Origin: SXXK01 sp046074645
GTDB lineage: Bacteria > Planctomycetota > Planctomycetia > Planctomycetales > Planctomycetaceae
Assembly (NCBI GenBank): GCA_046074645.1
Contig: JBJTOP010000008.1
Span: 1-64,000 of the forward strand
Direction: 5' to 3'
Length of the DNA stretch: 64,000 nt
Shown: positions 44,808 through 54,174 of the stretch, piece by piece
How the letters are laid out: every line of letters starts with the position of its first letter
Numbering within the stretch: position 1 is the first letter of the stretch
Program-made: the position numbers and the translations under genes
Notes under the pieces: model-generated
What the model was told of the DNA's origin: nothing
What the model saw: the letters and a program-made list of their open reading frames with translations, nothing else
Databases searched by the model: none

Positions 44808-46268
44808 ATGCAACCTTCGCTGCCCGTTCTGCTGAAGCCATTTCATCGCCGGCTCCGGCTGCAGCAAGTCTGGACGGACGCATCGGCAGGACTGTTTGCC
44901 GGAGCTGTCGCGGGGGTGCTGTGTGCCGCGGTTCTTTGGGCTGGCGGCATTCGGCTGGCAGTGTACTGGCCTGCGTTATTCGTGTTTATCGGAACTGTGC
45001 TGGGAAGCCTCAAAAGTCTTTTTCGCCGTCAGACGCTGAGCGGTACGGCAGTGTGGCTTGACGCGGTCTGTCGATTGCACGACGGGACATCGACGGCACT
45101 CCAGTTCAGCGGCCTGAAGGAGCGGACACCCGTACAGGCGTTGCAGCTGCAACTGGCCTGCGATCACTTGCTGGGACTTGATTCACGTCGCCTGATTCCA
45201 CTCGATACTCCTCTGCTCTGGAAGCAGGGACTCATTGCTGCCGCCGCTGCGATGTGGCTTGCCATCATCGGGCCGCAGCTGCGTCCCGATGATCCCTCCC
45301 CACAGCTCGACGCAGCAGTAACGGCGGCGACGGCTCAGGCCCTGCAGCAGGAACTGCGACAGCTGCAGCAGGACCAGCCTGCAGACAAAAGCCTGCAGGA
45401 CGCGCTCGAAGCCATGAACCAGACTCTGACAGAGCTCGCTGAAGCCCCTGGAACACCTCGCGAAGCATTTGCAAAACTCTCTCAACTGGAGAGTTCCTTA
45501 CAGCAGATGCAGCAACAGCTGCGAAATCCCGCTTCTGCCAAAGCACTGGCCGACATTGGCGAGGCCATGCAGCTTTCAGAGGACATGCAGCCAGCAGGGA
45601 GGGCGTTGTCCGAAGGCGATTTGCAGAAGGCAGAAGCCGAATTGCAGAAAATGAATCTGCCGAACGCCGACAGGCAAACTCGCCGCGCTGTCGCGGAACA
45701 GCTCAGAAAGGTTCAGCAGCAGGCGGAGCAGTCGGGCAGGGCGGATCAGGCGGGCAAGGCTGCCGGGCAGATGGCAGAGGGGCTCGAGAGCGGCAGCCAG
45801 CAGTCGTTTCGGGACGGCGCACAGGATCTGGCGGCGGAAGCGCGTCGCCAGGCCGGCCAGAAAAAGCTCTCAGAAATGCTTCAGCAGCAATCTGAAAGCC
45901 TTGCTCAGCTTCGAGCGGATCTGGAAAGCGAGGCCGGTAATATTGCACAGGGCCAGGGCAAAGGTGGTCGCAGGGCCGGCAAAGGCTCCTCCGGAGATCC
46001 TCGCGGGGACGTTTCCGGCAAAGCTGCGGCCGCGCAGGAGCTGCGGCTGAAAGGCGAAAACTCCGGCCAGGGTGATTCAGAAACAGAAATGCTGGCGGGT
46101 GAACGTGAGGAACAACCGGCCGAACGCGAGTATCGAGCCAATCTGCAACGCTACGAGTCGCTGCAGGAATCCAGCCTCGATTCTGAACCCGTACCCGCTG
46201 GTCAGAAACAGCTCATTCGCCGTTACTTCCAGCTGATTCGCCCTCGTGAAACATCCAGTCCCAACTAG
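44808..46268 (+). CDS. Coiled-coil membrane protein, DUF4175-like
   Basis: The protein has 486 residues. The N-terminus has two hydrophobic helices ('LFAGAVAGVLCAAVLWAGGI', 'YWPALFVFIGTVLGSL') and then 'TLSGTAVWLDAVCRLHDGTSTALQF', with a third helix near 145 ('GLIAAAAAMWLAIIGPQL'). The rest is a Gln/Ala/Glu/Arg coiled coil (about 170-380) and a Gly/Lys-rich tail ending 'QKQLIRRYFQLIRPRETSSPN'. The order matches the much larger protein at 10455 (TM pair, 'ARLVERQDPGLNDAVLTA', TM, Gln-rich coil), suggesting distant paralogues. Function unknown. Confidence 0.78.
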   Translation: MQPSLPVLLKPFHRRLRLQQVWTDASAGLFAGAVAGVLCAAVLWAGGIRLAVYWPALFVFIGTVLGSLKSLFRRQTLSGTAVWLDAVCRLHDGTSTALQFSGLKERTPVQALQLQLACDHLLGLDSRRLIPLDTPLLWKQGLIAAAAAMWLAIIGPQLRPDDPSPQLDAAVTAATAQALQQELRQLQQDQPADKSLQDALEAMNQTLTELAEAPGTPREAFAKLSQLESSLQQMQQQLRNPASAKALADIGEAMQLSEDMQPAGRALSEGDLQKAEAELQKMNLPNADRQTRRAVAEQLRKVQQQAEQSGRADQAGKAAGQMAEGLESGSQQSFRDGAQDLAAEARRQAGQKKLSEMLQQQSESLAQLRADLESEAGNIAQGQGKGGRRAGKGSSGDPRGDVSGKAAAAQELRLKGENSGQGDSETEMLAGEREEQPAEREYRANLQRYESLQESSLDSEPVPAGQKQLIRRYFQLIRPRETSSPN

Positions 46269-46273
46269 ATGGC

Positions 46274-47752
46274 TCAGTGTACGCCGGCTTCCTGAACTTG
46301 CCAGTCAGTTGTGGACTTTGCGACAAGTTCAGAGATGACGCGGGCTTCGCCGACGCCGGTGAGTTTTTCGCGGAGTCCGGCGCGTTCGACGTAGATGTCT
46401 TCGGGCGCGAGGCCAAGCAGATGAAGCAGGGTTGCGTGGAAGTCGGGGATGCTCACCTTATTCTCTACTGCGGCAAAGCCCAGCTCGTCGGTGGAACCGA
46501 AGATGGTGCCGGGACGGATCCCGCCGCCGGCAAGCCAGGCGACCATGGCATTCTTGTTGTGGTCTCGTCCGGAATTGGCGGGGTTGCGGTCCGGGGTCAG
46601 TTGTGAGATGGGGAGGCGTCCCATTTCGCCGCCCCAGACGACAAGAGTCTGCTGCAGCAGACCCCTCTGTTTCAGGTCGTCAAGAAGTGCGGCAATCGGC
46701 TGATCTGTGCGATCACAGGCTGCGCGCAGGGCGGAGCCGATGCCGGAGTGGTTGTCCCAGATCTGCCCATTGATGAACAGCTGGACGAAGCGAACTCCGC
46801 GTTCGACAAGTCGGCGTGCGATCAGGCAGCGACGGCCGTAGGAGTCGGTTGGGTCACGGCCGATGCCATATCGTTCAAGGGTGGCCTGAGTCTCCTGGTT
46901 CAGATCGAGAGCGTCGGTGGCGGCCAGCTGCATTCGGGCGGCGAGTTCCCAGGCCTGAATTCGAGCTTCCAGGCGACTATGTCCGGGATGCTGTTGCTGG
47001 TGAATGCGATCCAGCCGGCGAATCAGGCTGCGTTCGGCGGATGTAACGCGGGGTGGTTCAGTGAAGTCCGGGCCAAGATTCAGCACAGGAGCACCGGAGG
47101 CGCGGAAGCGAGTGCCCTGACAGGAGGCTGGCAGAAATCCGGCCGACCAGTTATCGACGCCGTTAACGGGAAGACCGAGCGGGTCTTCGAGGACGACGTA
47201 GCCGGGCAGGTTGTTGTTTTCACTCCCAAGCCCCCACGTAATCCATGCGCCCAGCGACGGTCGACCGATGAATTCGCTGCCGCTGTGATACTTATAGAGT
47301 GCAGGTTCATGTGTGAGGTTGGTGGTGTGCAGGGAACGGACGAGTGCGACGTTGTCAACGTGTCGGGTGAAGTGCGGCAGCAGCTCGGAAACCCACATAC
47401 CACAGCCGCCATGCTGCCGAAAGCGAAACGGGCTGCCCATGAGCGCACCGGCAGCATCTGGAAACTCCACTTCTCCGGCAATCCGTGTGAAATGTTCTTC
47501 GCCATGTCGGCGGCTGAGTTCCGGTTTGGGGTCGAACAGGTCCATCTGGCTGGGGCCACCATTCATGAACAGGTGAATGACACTGGTGGCGGCAGGCGGG
47601 CTGGTGGGCCGCATGGGGCGACCGGGACTGTCCTCACCGCGGGCCACAGCGAGCATGGCAGTGGCAGTGAGTCCCTGAGAGATGCTGCTGAGCCAGCTGC
47701 GGCGGGATGTCTGCATGGTGTTCTGCACAGCGTTTTGCATGGCTGATGTCAT
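46274..47752 (-). CDS. DUF1501 family protein, exported (4), paired with PSD1
   Basis: The protein has about 492 residues from the ATG at 47752, which overlaps the upstream PSD1 stop (ATGA). The N-terminus 'SRRSWLSSISQGLTATAMLAVARG' is signal-like. Signatures are 'VIHLFMNGGPSQMDLFDPKPELS', 'WVSELLPHFTRHVDNVALVRSLHT', 'LKQRGLLQQTLVVWGGEMGRLPIS', 'GRDHNKNAMVAWLAGGGIRPGTIFGSTDELGF' and 'HATLLHLLGL'. It belongs to the subgroup that travels with cytochrome-c-domain genes. Coupled translation suggests the two proteins act together at the cell surface; their substrate is unknown. Confidence 0.93.
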   Translation of the reverse strand: MTSAMQNAVQNTMQTSRRSWLSSISQGLTATAMLAVARGEDSPGRPMRPTSPPAATSVIHLFMNGGPSQMDLFDPKPELSRRHGEEHFTRIAGEVEFPDAAGALMGSPFRFRQHGGCGMWVSELLPHFTRHVDNVALVRSLHTTNLTHEPALYKYHSGSEFIGRPSLGAWITWGLGSENNNLPGYVVLEDPLGLPVNGVDNWSAGFLPASCQGTRFRASGAPVLNLGPDFTEPPRVTSAERSLIRRLDRIHQQQHPGHSRLEARIQAWELAARMQLAATDALDLNQETQATLERYGIGRDPTDSYGRRCLIARRLVERGVRFVQLFINGQIWDNHSGIGSALRAACDRTDQPIAALLDDLKQRGLLQQTLVVWGGEMGRLPISQLTPDRNPANSGRDHNKNAMVAWLAGGGIRPGTIFGSTDELGFAAVENKVSIPDFHATLLHLLGLAPEDIYVERAGLREKLTGVGEARVISELVAKSTTDWQVQEAGVH

Positions 47753-50502
47753 TCGATTATGGAGAAGGCGGCGGAATTCAGCAGAGCGTGACACACATTT
47801 TCAAACGCTCTGGATTCGGGTGTGTCGGCACCATCAGCTGGCAGTTGCCCCGACCGCTGCCATTCCGTGGCGAGTTCATCGAGGCTGTCGAGGAGCGTCT
47901 GTTCTTCTTCGGGCAGCGGGCTGCGGCAGAGTACCCGTTCGACAAGTCGCTGGACGCGGATGCGGCGTGAGATGGTGTCGTTGGCAAGGGGCCGGGACTG
48001 AGCGGCGGCGAGCAGAACCTGATCCGCCAGCTGCTTTGCGAGGTCGTGAACCTGACTGCTGTTGAGCAGCTGCAGTGACTGGGTGGCCGTCAGAGATTCG
48101 CTGCGTTGCAGGCAGTTGGGGCCCATCTGCGGATAGTCGAAGCTCTCAAGCAGACTGGGGATTTGAGTGCGGCGCATGAGGGCGAAGACGCTGCGACGCC
48201 ATTTGCCATCGCGGGGCTGTACGGTGACAAGCCCGTCAGCGCGAACGGTGAGCGGATCAGCGGGGCCATAGAATTCGTCGCTCAGAGCACCTGCTGTGAA
48301 CAGCAGAGAGTCGCGAAGTGTTTCGGCGTCCATGCGACGAAGCGGCATTCGTGAAAGCAGTCTGCCGTCGGCATCCGCATCGGTGACCCGGTTCGAGTCA
48401 TCGTTGGTTTTTTCGGCTGCGGCCGTTGGCATTGCGGATGACTGCTGCCAGACGGAGGAATTCAGGATCAGTCGATGCAGGTCTTTGACACTCCAGCCAC
48501 CGCGGATGAATTCGACGGCGAGCCAGTCAAGGAGTTCGGGGTGAGAAGGCGGACTTCCGGCCGTACCAAAGTTTCCGGGAGTCTCCACGATGCCGCGTCC
48601 GAAGTGGTGCATCCAGATGCGATTGACAAGGACACGAGCGGTGAGCGGATGTTCGGGGTGAGTGAGCCATCGGGCAAAAGCCAGTCGGGTGCCGGTTTTC
48701 GGGGCGTTGGGCCACGGTGGCGTGTATGTGAATTGGAAGCCGGGCAACGCGAGGACTTCGGGGACGCCGGGTTCGACTCGTTTACCGGGTGTGAGGTAAT
48801 CGCCACGGAGCAGCACCCAGGTGGGGGATGGGCGTCCGCGGGACCAGAGTGCGCGGATGCGGGGTTCGGGAGGGATGGATTTTTTTAACCGTTCGATTTC
48901 CTGCTGCTGTGATTTGGCCGCGTCGCCCGACAGGGACGCCAGTTTCTGCTGCAGTTCGGCGATCTGTTGTTCGTTTTTCTGCTTCGTCAGTTCCCATGCT
49001 TTGCGTTCAGTGGTGGTCACGAAGGGCAAGGAGCGCTGGTCTTCCGGTTTGAGCCAGTCATGTTCGTCGAGAGCATCACGAAAGACGGCAGCAAGTCTGT
49101 AGTAGTCAGTCTGGGGGATGGGGTCAAACTTGTGCGCATGGCAGCGGGCGCAGCCTATCGTGAGGCCCATGACGGCGGAACCGAGAATCTGCAGTTCGTC
49201 GGCGATGACTTCGAGACGATCCGGGACGAAGGCAGTAATATTCGCGAAGGTGCGATCGGGCGCGGTGCGAAGGAAGCCTGTGGCGGTGAGATTATCGTAA
49301 AGCGTCTGATCAATCTCGGTCGCGGATGTGTAATCGACAAGTTCGTCGCCGGCGAGTTGTTCATGGAGGAAGCGGTCCCATGGCTTGTCAGCGTTGAAGG
49401 AACGAATTACGTAGTCGCGGTATCGCCACATTTCAGGGCGAACGCGATCTTCGTTCTGAGCTCCTTCGGAATCGGCGTAGCCGGCGGCGTCGAGCCAGAA
49501 GCGTCCCCAGCGAACACCATAGTGCGGCGAATCGAGCAGCTGATCAATCAACTTGTCAATTCGATCAGGGGCGGGATCAGCAAGCACCTGCTGCAGTTGT
49601 TCGAAGGTCGGTGGCAGACCGATGAGATCGAGGTAGAGGCGTCGAATGAGCACTTCTGCAGGTGCGGGAGGTGACAGCGTGAGCTGGTGTTGTTCAAGCT
49701 GTTGCAGGATGAAGGCATCGATGGGAGTCTGCACGCGGTGTTGTGCCTGAACGACTGGAGGTGTCACGGCCCGCGGCGGCTGGAAGGCCCGGAAGCGGCG
49801 ATCTTCAGGAGTGACGGTGGGTGTGGGTGGCAGAGCAGCAGGTGCAGGGGGCATTCCGGCTGCGATCCATGTCTGCAGCAGACTCGTTTCGGCGGGAGTG
49901 ATGGGTTTGATGCTGACGGCAACAAGTCGGCGGGCTGGCGGCATCTCCGCAGCGGCGATTTTTTTCAGTAACAGGCTCTGTTCAGGTTTTCCAGGAACAG
50001 CGGCCGGACCGGACGTACCCCCTTTGAGGAGACTTTCGCGGGTGCGCAGATCAAGTCCGCCCTCCTGACGATCATGACCGTGACACACGGTGCAGCGGAG
50101 CAGGAGCAGTGCCTCGATGCGATCCCACGTGACAGTGGGAAACTGGTCCGGTCCGGGAAGTTCTGCTCCGGCAGCGATCCAGGAACGCAGCGTCTCCACT
50201 TCGGCGGCCGGAAGACGGCTGGATTTTTCGGGCGGCATGGTGCCGGCAGCGACCAGTTGAAGCAGCAGACTTTCGTCCGGCTGACCAGGAACGATAACGG
50301 TACCGGAGTGACCACCGTGGACCAGTCCGGATTCAAGATCCAGACCGCCACTGTGGTCGCTTGTGCCGTGGCATGCAAGGCAGCGGGTTTGCAGGATGGG
50401 AAGCACGTCGCGGGTAAAGTCCGGGGTGTCTTCAGCCAACGCCGGGCTGGTGGCGATGGAACCGAAGAACAGCAGGCACAGAGTCAGACGTCTCGGCCTC
50501 AT
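47749..50502 (-). CDS. PSD1 / planctomycete cytochrome C domain protein (DUF1549, DUF1553)
   Basis: The protein has about 917 residues from the ATG at 50502 (AGGTG upstream). The signal peptide is 'RRLTLCLLFFGSIATSPALA'. Two N-terminal cytochrome-c-like haem motifs are CLACHG and CTVCHG, each followed by an MPP turn ('GTMPPEKS', 'AEMPPARR'). DUF1549 follows ('PTPIDAFILQQLE'-type start, 'WGRFWLDAAGYADSEG' and a third haem-like motif GCARCHAHKFDPI). The C-terminal DUF1553 part has 'LARWLTHPEHPLTARVLVNRIWMHHFGRGIVETPGNFG' and 'MRRTQIPSLLESFDYPQMG'. Probably an exported c-type cytochrome. Translationally coupled to the DUF1501 gene. Confidence 0.94.
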   Translation of the reverse strand: MRPRRLTLCLLFFGSIATSPALAEDTPDFTRDVLPILQTRCLACHGTSDHSGGLDLESGLVHGGHSGTVIVPGQPDESLLLQLVAAGTMPPEKSSRLPAAEVETLRSWIAAGAELPGPDQFPTVTWDRIEALLLLRCTVCHGHDRQEGGLDLRTRESLLKGGTSGPAAVPGKPEQSLLLKKIAAAEMPPARRLVAVSIKPITPAETSLLQTWIAAGMPPAPAALPPTPTVTPEDRRFRAFQPPRAVTPPVVQAQHRVQTPIDAFILQQLEQHQLTLSPPAPAEVLIRRLYLDLIGLPPTFEQLQQVLADPAPDRIDKLIDQLLDSPHYGVRWGRFWLDAAGYADSEGAQNEDRVRPEMWRYRDYVIRSFNADKPWDRFLHEQLAGDELVDYTSATEIDQTLYDNLTATGFLRTAPDRTFANITAFVPDRLEVIADELQILGSAVMGLTIGCARCHAHKFDPIPQTDYYRLAAVFRDALDEHDWLKPEDQRSLPFVTTTERKAWELTKQKNEQQIAELQQKLASLSGDAAKSQQQEIERLKKSIPPEPRIRALWSRGRPSPTWVLLRGDYLTPGKRVEPGVPEVLALPGFQFTYTPPWPNAPKTGTRLAFARWLTHPEHPLTARVLVNRIWMHHFGRGIVETPGNFGTAGSPPSHPELLDWLAVEFIRGGWSVKDLHRLILNSSVWQQSSAMPTAAAEKTNDDSNRVTDADADGRLLSRMPLRRMDAETLRDSLLFTAGALSDEFYGPADPLTVRADGLVTVQPRDGKWRRSVFALMRRTQIPSLLESFDYPQMGPNCLQRSESLTATQSLQLLNSSQVHDLAKQLADQVLLAAAQSRPLANDTISRRIRVQRLVERVLCRSPLPEEEQTLLDSLDELATEWQRSGQLPADGADTPESRAFENVCHALLNSAAFSIIE

Positions 50503-50643
50503 GGAACACCTGTGGAGTGGCAAACGGCAGGCGGGGAATTCAGCCTCCGCTGATTTCCGCCCTCGAAGATCGTGACAGACGGACTATAACCATCTCAGCA
50601 TTCTCTGGAAATCCCCGGGCTCCCTGACTGAAAGGCGCGTCTG

Positions 50644-51993
50644 ATGCTGCTGAATTCCCTGATCCGACTGGCTCCCTGTCTTCTTGTTGCCGGGCTGGCG
50701 GATGGTGCTGCGGGAGGTGATTTCCTGCAGTTTCGTGGCGGTCAGACGGCCGGTTCGGCGAACAGCGAACCCATTCCGCTGGATTGGTCTCTGGACAAAA
50801 ATATGGCGTGGAAGGTTGCATCGCCGGCCGCAGGATGGGCACAACCACTGGTGGTGGGGCAGCGACTTTACGTGGCGGGCGCTGTGTCTCAGGCCGACCT
50901 GCGGCCATCCAACTTTGCCAAAGGAGTCAAGGCTCCGCAGAGCATGGGAATTTCTCTGTTTTCTCGCCCGCCAAAGGAGCAGATGACCTGGAAACTGTTT
51001 TGTCTGAGTACCGAGGATGGCCGGTTGCTGTGGGAGCAGACGGTAGCCGAGGGTCAGGCAAAGTTTCCCATTCATCCTTCAAATTCGTGGGCCACCGAGA
51101 CTCCGGCGGCGGATGCCGACGGCGTGTATGTCTACAGCGGCGCTGCGGGCATTATTGTGGGGTTCGACCACAGCGGCAGGCAGCTCTGGAAGCAGGATGT
51201 GGGGGTCTACAAGACCAGTAACAGCTTTGGAACCGGCAGCTCCCTGGCGATTCATGGCGGTGCCGTATTTGTTCAGAATTTCAATGAAGAACTGTCAGAA
51301 GTCTGGTGCCTCGATACAAAGTCCGGGGCTGTGAAATGGAAGTTTGCACGCGCCGGCAGTGGTACATCGTGGAGCACTCCGCTGATCTGGACCAACGCCA
51401 GCCGAGTGGAGCTGATCATTTCGGGCGGGGATCAGATTGACAGCCTTGATCCCGCCACTGGCACAGTCCACTGGACGATCAAAAACGTCAAGGCCGCAAC
51501 GGCCTGCTCACCATGTGCGGATTCAGAACGTCTGTATTTTGGTGGCAGCGATCCATTCTCGAAGGGTCCGCTGGTGGCTGTTTCTGCAGGGGCCAAAGGG
51601 GAGTTGGTGCCTGAGGAGAAAAACGGCCGTTTTGAATACTGTGCATGGCTGCAGGACCGTCAGGCTCCCGGGATGGCGTCGCCAGTGTCCACAGGCAAGT
51701 ACGTGTACACCAACGAGAACAACATTCTGCGATGTTTTGACGCGGCATCGGGAGACAAGCTGTACCAGACTCGAATTCCTGGTCTGGATATGCTGGCGGC
51801 CAGCCCGCTGATCGTCGGAGACAAACTGCTTCTTCTGGACGAAAACGGCAGAGCCTGTCTGGTGAAGGTTGGCCCGGCGTTCGAGAAGGTGGGTGAAGGT
51901 CGTCTGGACGACGTTTTCTGGGCGACACCTGCAGTCAGTGGCGGTTCAATTTATCTGCGGGGTGTTGAGTCGATCTACTGCATTCGAAAATGA
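50644..51993 (+). CDS. Exported PQQ-type (BamB-like) beta-propeller protein (1)
   Basis: The protein has 449 residues. A signal peptide (SLIRLAPCLLVAGLADGAAGG) is followed by an eight-bladed PQQ-like propeller. It starts 'FLQFRGGQTAGSANSEPIPLDWSLDKNMAWKV', with Trp-docking repeats such as 'LSTEDGRLLWEQ', 'DHSGRQLWKQDVG', 'LDTKSGAVKWKF', 'LDPATGTVHWTI' and 'FDAASGDKLYQTRI'. PQQ-dehydrogenase catalytic residues are not apparent, so a binding or scaffold role is likelier. It is divergent from the PSD1 gene, with 141 bp between starts. A similar protein lies at 61085. Confidence 0.88.
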   Translation: MLLNSLIRLAPCLLVAGLADGAAGGDFLQFRGGQTAGSANSEPIPLDWSLDKNMAWKVASPAAGWAQPLVVGQRLYVAGAVSQADLRPSNFAKGVKAPQSMGISLFSRPPKEQMTWKLFCLSTEDGRLLWEQTVAEGQAKFPIHPSNSWATETPAADADGVYVYSGAAGIIVGFDHSGRQLWKQDVGVYKTSNSFGTGSSLAIHGGAVFVQNFNEELSEVWCLDTKSGAVKWKFARAGSGTSWSTPLIWTNASRVELIISGGDQIDSLDPATGTVHWTIKNVKAATACSPCADSERLYFGGSDPFSKGPLVAVSAGAKGELVPEEKNGRFEYCAWLQDRQAPGMASPVSTGKYVYTNENNILRCFDAASGDKLYQTRIPGLDMLAASPLIVGDKLLLLDENGRACLVKVGPAFEKVGEGRLDDVFWATPAVSGGSIYLRGVESIYCIRK

Positions 51994-52022
51994 GTTTTGC
52001 TGAAGGTGACAGGAGCAACGCA

Positions 52023-52060
52023 AACGGCCCTTGTCCGTGCGTGTTTGGACAAGGGCCGTT
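52023..52060. terminator. Terminator hairpin between convergent genes
   Basis: AACGGCCCTTGTCC pairs perfectly with GGACAAGGGCCGTT (14 bp, 10-nt loop). It lies between the PQQ propeller gene (+) and the Ala/Pro lipoprotein gene (-) and may end both. The minus side continues TTTGCGTT. Confidence 0.75.
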
Positions 52061-52106
52061 CGGTATGGAAGCCAACAGCTGGGTTGCAGCTGAGTGGGTT
52101 TGGCGA

Positions 52107-52421
52107 TTACTTGGGAGCGTCGGCAGGAGCCGGGGCAGCAGGAGCGTCACCAGCGGGGGCAGCAGCGTCGCCGGCAGGAGCAGGAGCATCACCAGCGGGA
52201 GCGGCAGGAGCATCACCGGCAGGAGCATCACCGGCAGGAGCGGCGGCAGCGTCACCAGCAGGAGCGGCGTCGTGGGTCGGAGCAGTGCCCGACGGAGCGG
52301 TCATTGTGGAGGTAGAAGCGGTGGCTTCGGGAGATACCGCAGGTGCCGGGGCTTCGCCCTGGCAACCGGCAATTACGAGGCCGAGACCGAACACGGAAAA
52401 CAGCTTAACGACACTTTTCAT
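52107..52421 (-). CDS. Ala/Pro/Gly/Asp-repeat lipoprotein
   Basis: The protein has 104 residues from the ATG at 52421 (GGAG 6-9 nt upstream). 'KLFSVFGLGLVIAGC' is a lipobox signal with Cys near 20. The mature protein is almost wholly low-complexity: 'APAGDA' and 'APAGDAP' units repeated about ten times (DNA about 52120-52290). It is probably an extended, unstructured surface lipoprotein. The opposite strand is also open through the repeat, but the lipobox and binding site favour this strand. Confidence 0.7.
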   Translation of the reverse strand: MKSVVKLFSVFGLGLVIAGCQGEAPAPAVSPEATASTSTMTAPSGTAPTHDAAPAGDAAAAPAGDAPAGDAPAAPAGDAPAPAGDAAAPAGDAPAAPAPADAPK

Positions 52422-52846
52422 TTGAGTCTCCAGGAAACAAAACGAGCAGCATTCAGAGTGAAGCAGGGTCAATCCAGATGGCCCGCCCCGAGCATTAATT
52501 TAGCAGCGCAACCCGTGTGTGTTCAACTGCGCGGGAGCGACGGGGAGAATTCCTGTCGAAAGGAACGCAGCGCCGCAGCGAATTTTGCGGAACTGCTGAA
52601 ATCCGAGCGATTTGGGGATTTCGACAGGTGATATCTGGATTTTTGTTGACACGGCTCAGTTTCATGCAGGTCAGCAACCGAATCTCTGCCCGCAGTGAAT
52701 GCTCCGAAAAGGCAGTCTGTTCCTTCCGGTTCATGAAAAGCCCCGGAATTTGTCGGACTGCAGGGAATTCACGGGGTTGACAACAGATTCCTTGTGCGAT
52801 TATCACTCGCACAAATTCAGGGGGGTCTCCCCATTTAATACTGCCC
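52422..52846. other. Divergent intergenic region
   Basis: These 425 bp lie between the Ala/Pro lipoprotein (-) and the acidic protein (+). Apart from the promoter at 52777 I see no gene, tRNA or long repeat. Confidence 0.6.
52777..52805 (+). promoter_or_regulatory. Promoter of the acidic-protein gene
   Basis: A perfect -35 box TTGACA (52777-52782), a 17-nt spacer and TTATCA (52800-52805) lie 42 bp before the ATG at 52847. Confidence 0.6.
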
Positions 52847-53182
52847 ATGACATTCAACCACAAGGCGCCCGGCATGCTCCTGACTCGCGATCCCCTCATA
52901 CTTGAAGACAGCCAGAACTGGTTCCTGTTTGCCGGGACCAGCACAGCCACCGTCAGCCCCGTGCTTCGGGGAGACGGGGACGACGACGGCTTCGACGAAG
53001 ACTTCGCCGACGAAGACCTCGATGAAGACGATGACTTTGACGACGATGAAGAACTCGAAGAAGATGAATTCGAAGACGAAGACGATTTCGAAGATGACGA
53101 CGATGATGATTTCGATGATGATGATTTCGATGACGACGACGAAGAAGAGGAAGAGTTCGAGGGGGAGGAAGAAGAATTCTGA
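52847..53182 (+). CDS. Extremely acidic small protein
   Basis: The protein has 111 residues. The N-terminal 40 are ordinary ('NHKAPGMLLTRDPLILEDSQNWFLFAGTSTATVSPVLRG'). The C-terminal 65 are almost all Asp and Glu with spaced Phe, giving a huge negative charge. A consensus promoter precedes it and a classical terminator (53214-53244) follows, so it is probably a real transcription unit on this strand. The antisense frame would be improbably hydrophobic. A role such as cation binding, DNA mimicry or chaperoning of basic proteins is speculation. Confidence 0.72.
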   Translation: MTFNHKAPGMLLTRDPLILEDSQNWFLFAGTSTATVSPVLRGDGDDDGFDEDFADEDLDEDDDFDDDEELEEDEFEDEDDFEDDDDDDFDDDDFDDDDEEEEEFEGEEEEF

Positions 53183-53213
53183 CAGCTGGTCCGCGGCTGC
53201 ATGATTGACGACG

Positions 53214-53244
53214 GGCACTTCCGACAGCGAAGTGCCTTTTTTTT
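53214..53244 (+). terminator. Rho-independent terminator after the acidic-protein gene
   Basis: GGCACTTC pairs with GAAGTGCC (8 bp, 7-nt loop) followed by eight T (53237-53244). It starts 32 bp after the stop codon at 53182 and separates this gene from the PNP gene. Confidence 0.92.
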
Positions 53245-53283
53245 CGTCCCGTATTCGGGCTGCTGAACCACAGGGAGCTGTAG

Positions 53284-54138
53284 ATGCTGGGAATCTGGGA
53301 CGAAGTGCAGGAAGCCCGACAGTTTCTGGCCGATCGCTGGCCGCATGTTCCCCGCGCCGGACTGATACTCGGCACGGGACTCGGCGGACTTGCCCGGCGA
53401 ATTCACGTCGAGGCCGACATTCCATATTCAGAGATTCCGCATTTTCCTCGCTCCACAGCCCCCAGCCATGCAGGCCGGCTGATCATGGGACGATTTGAAA
53501 ACGTGCCGGTGATCGCCATGGAAGGCCGCTTTCACTACTACGAAGGTTACTCGCTGCAGAAAGTCACCTTCCCCGTCCGCGTCATGCGCGCTCTCGGCGC
53601 AGAAACGTTGCTGCTCACCAGCGCCGTGGGCGGCATGAACCCCCATTTTCAACTCGCCGATATCATCGTTCTCGAAGATCACATCAACCTCATGCCGGAC
53701 AACCCACTCCGCGGTATCAATGATGACCGCATGGGCCCGCGTTTTCCGGATATGAGCCAGCCCTACACCCGAACACTGGTCGATGCCGCATGTCGCACGG
53801 CACTGCAGCACGGCATCGCGGCCCACCGTGGCGTACTTGCAGCCGTTCCCGGACCCAATCTGGAAACTCGCGCTGAATACCGCATGCTGCGAACACTCGG
53901 AGCTGACGTGGTTGGCATGTCCACCGTCCCGGAATGCATCGTGGCAGTACATGCCGGTATGCAGGTGCTTGCATTTTCCATCGTTACAGACATGTGCCTC
54001 CCCGATGCACTCGAACCTGCCGATATCGCTCGCATCATCGCCGTCGCTCAGACAGGCGGTCAGAAACTGGAACATCTTCTTGTCCATCTCTTCCAGGACC
54101 ACGCCGCGCTGCTCAACCGTCGCGTGGAAGACGTCTGA
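53284..54138 (+). CDS. Purine nucleoside phosphorylase (trimeric, inosine/guanosine type)
   Basis: This 284-residue purine-salvage enzyme splits inosine or guanosine with phosphate. Signatures are 'LILGTGLGGLARRI', the phosphate-binding 'GRFHYYEGYSLQKVTFPVRVM', 'LLTSAVGGMNPHF', 'EDHINLMPDNPLRG', 'AAVPGPNLETRAEYRMLRTLGADVVGMSTVPECIVA' and a late 'TDMCL'. Family members usually read GPxFETPAE. Here the Phe is Leu and the Thr-Pro pair is Arg-Ala (NLETRAE), a mild variant. HemQ follows by 36 bp on the same strand. Confidence 0.94.
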   Translation: MLGIWDEVQEARQFLADRWPHVPRAGLILGTGLGGLARRIHVEADIPYSEIPHFPRSTAPSHAGRLIMGRFENVPVIAMEGRFHYYEGYSLQKVTFPVRVMRALGAETLLLTSAVGGMNPHFQLADIIVLEDHINLMPDNPLRGINDDRMGPRFPDMSQPYTRTLVDAACRTALQHGIAAHRGVLAAVPGPNLETRAEYRMLRTLGADVVGMSTVPECIVAVHAGMQVLAFSIVTDMCLPDALEPADIARIIAVAQTGGQKLEHLLVHLFQDHAALLNRRVEDV

Positions 54139-54174
54139 AATCATTCCCTCGCACTTCTTTCGGACCCGACCGCC

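Noticed and set aside
52835..53425. Antisense frame with a run of Ile/Phe/Val
   Set aside because: It is the complement of the acidic tract. The promoter and terminator support the + strand.
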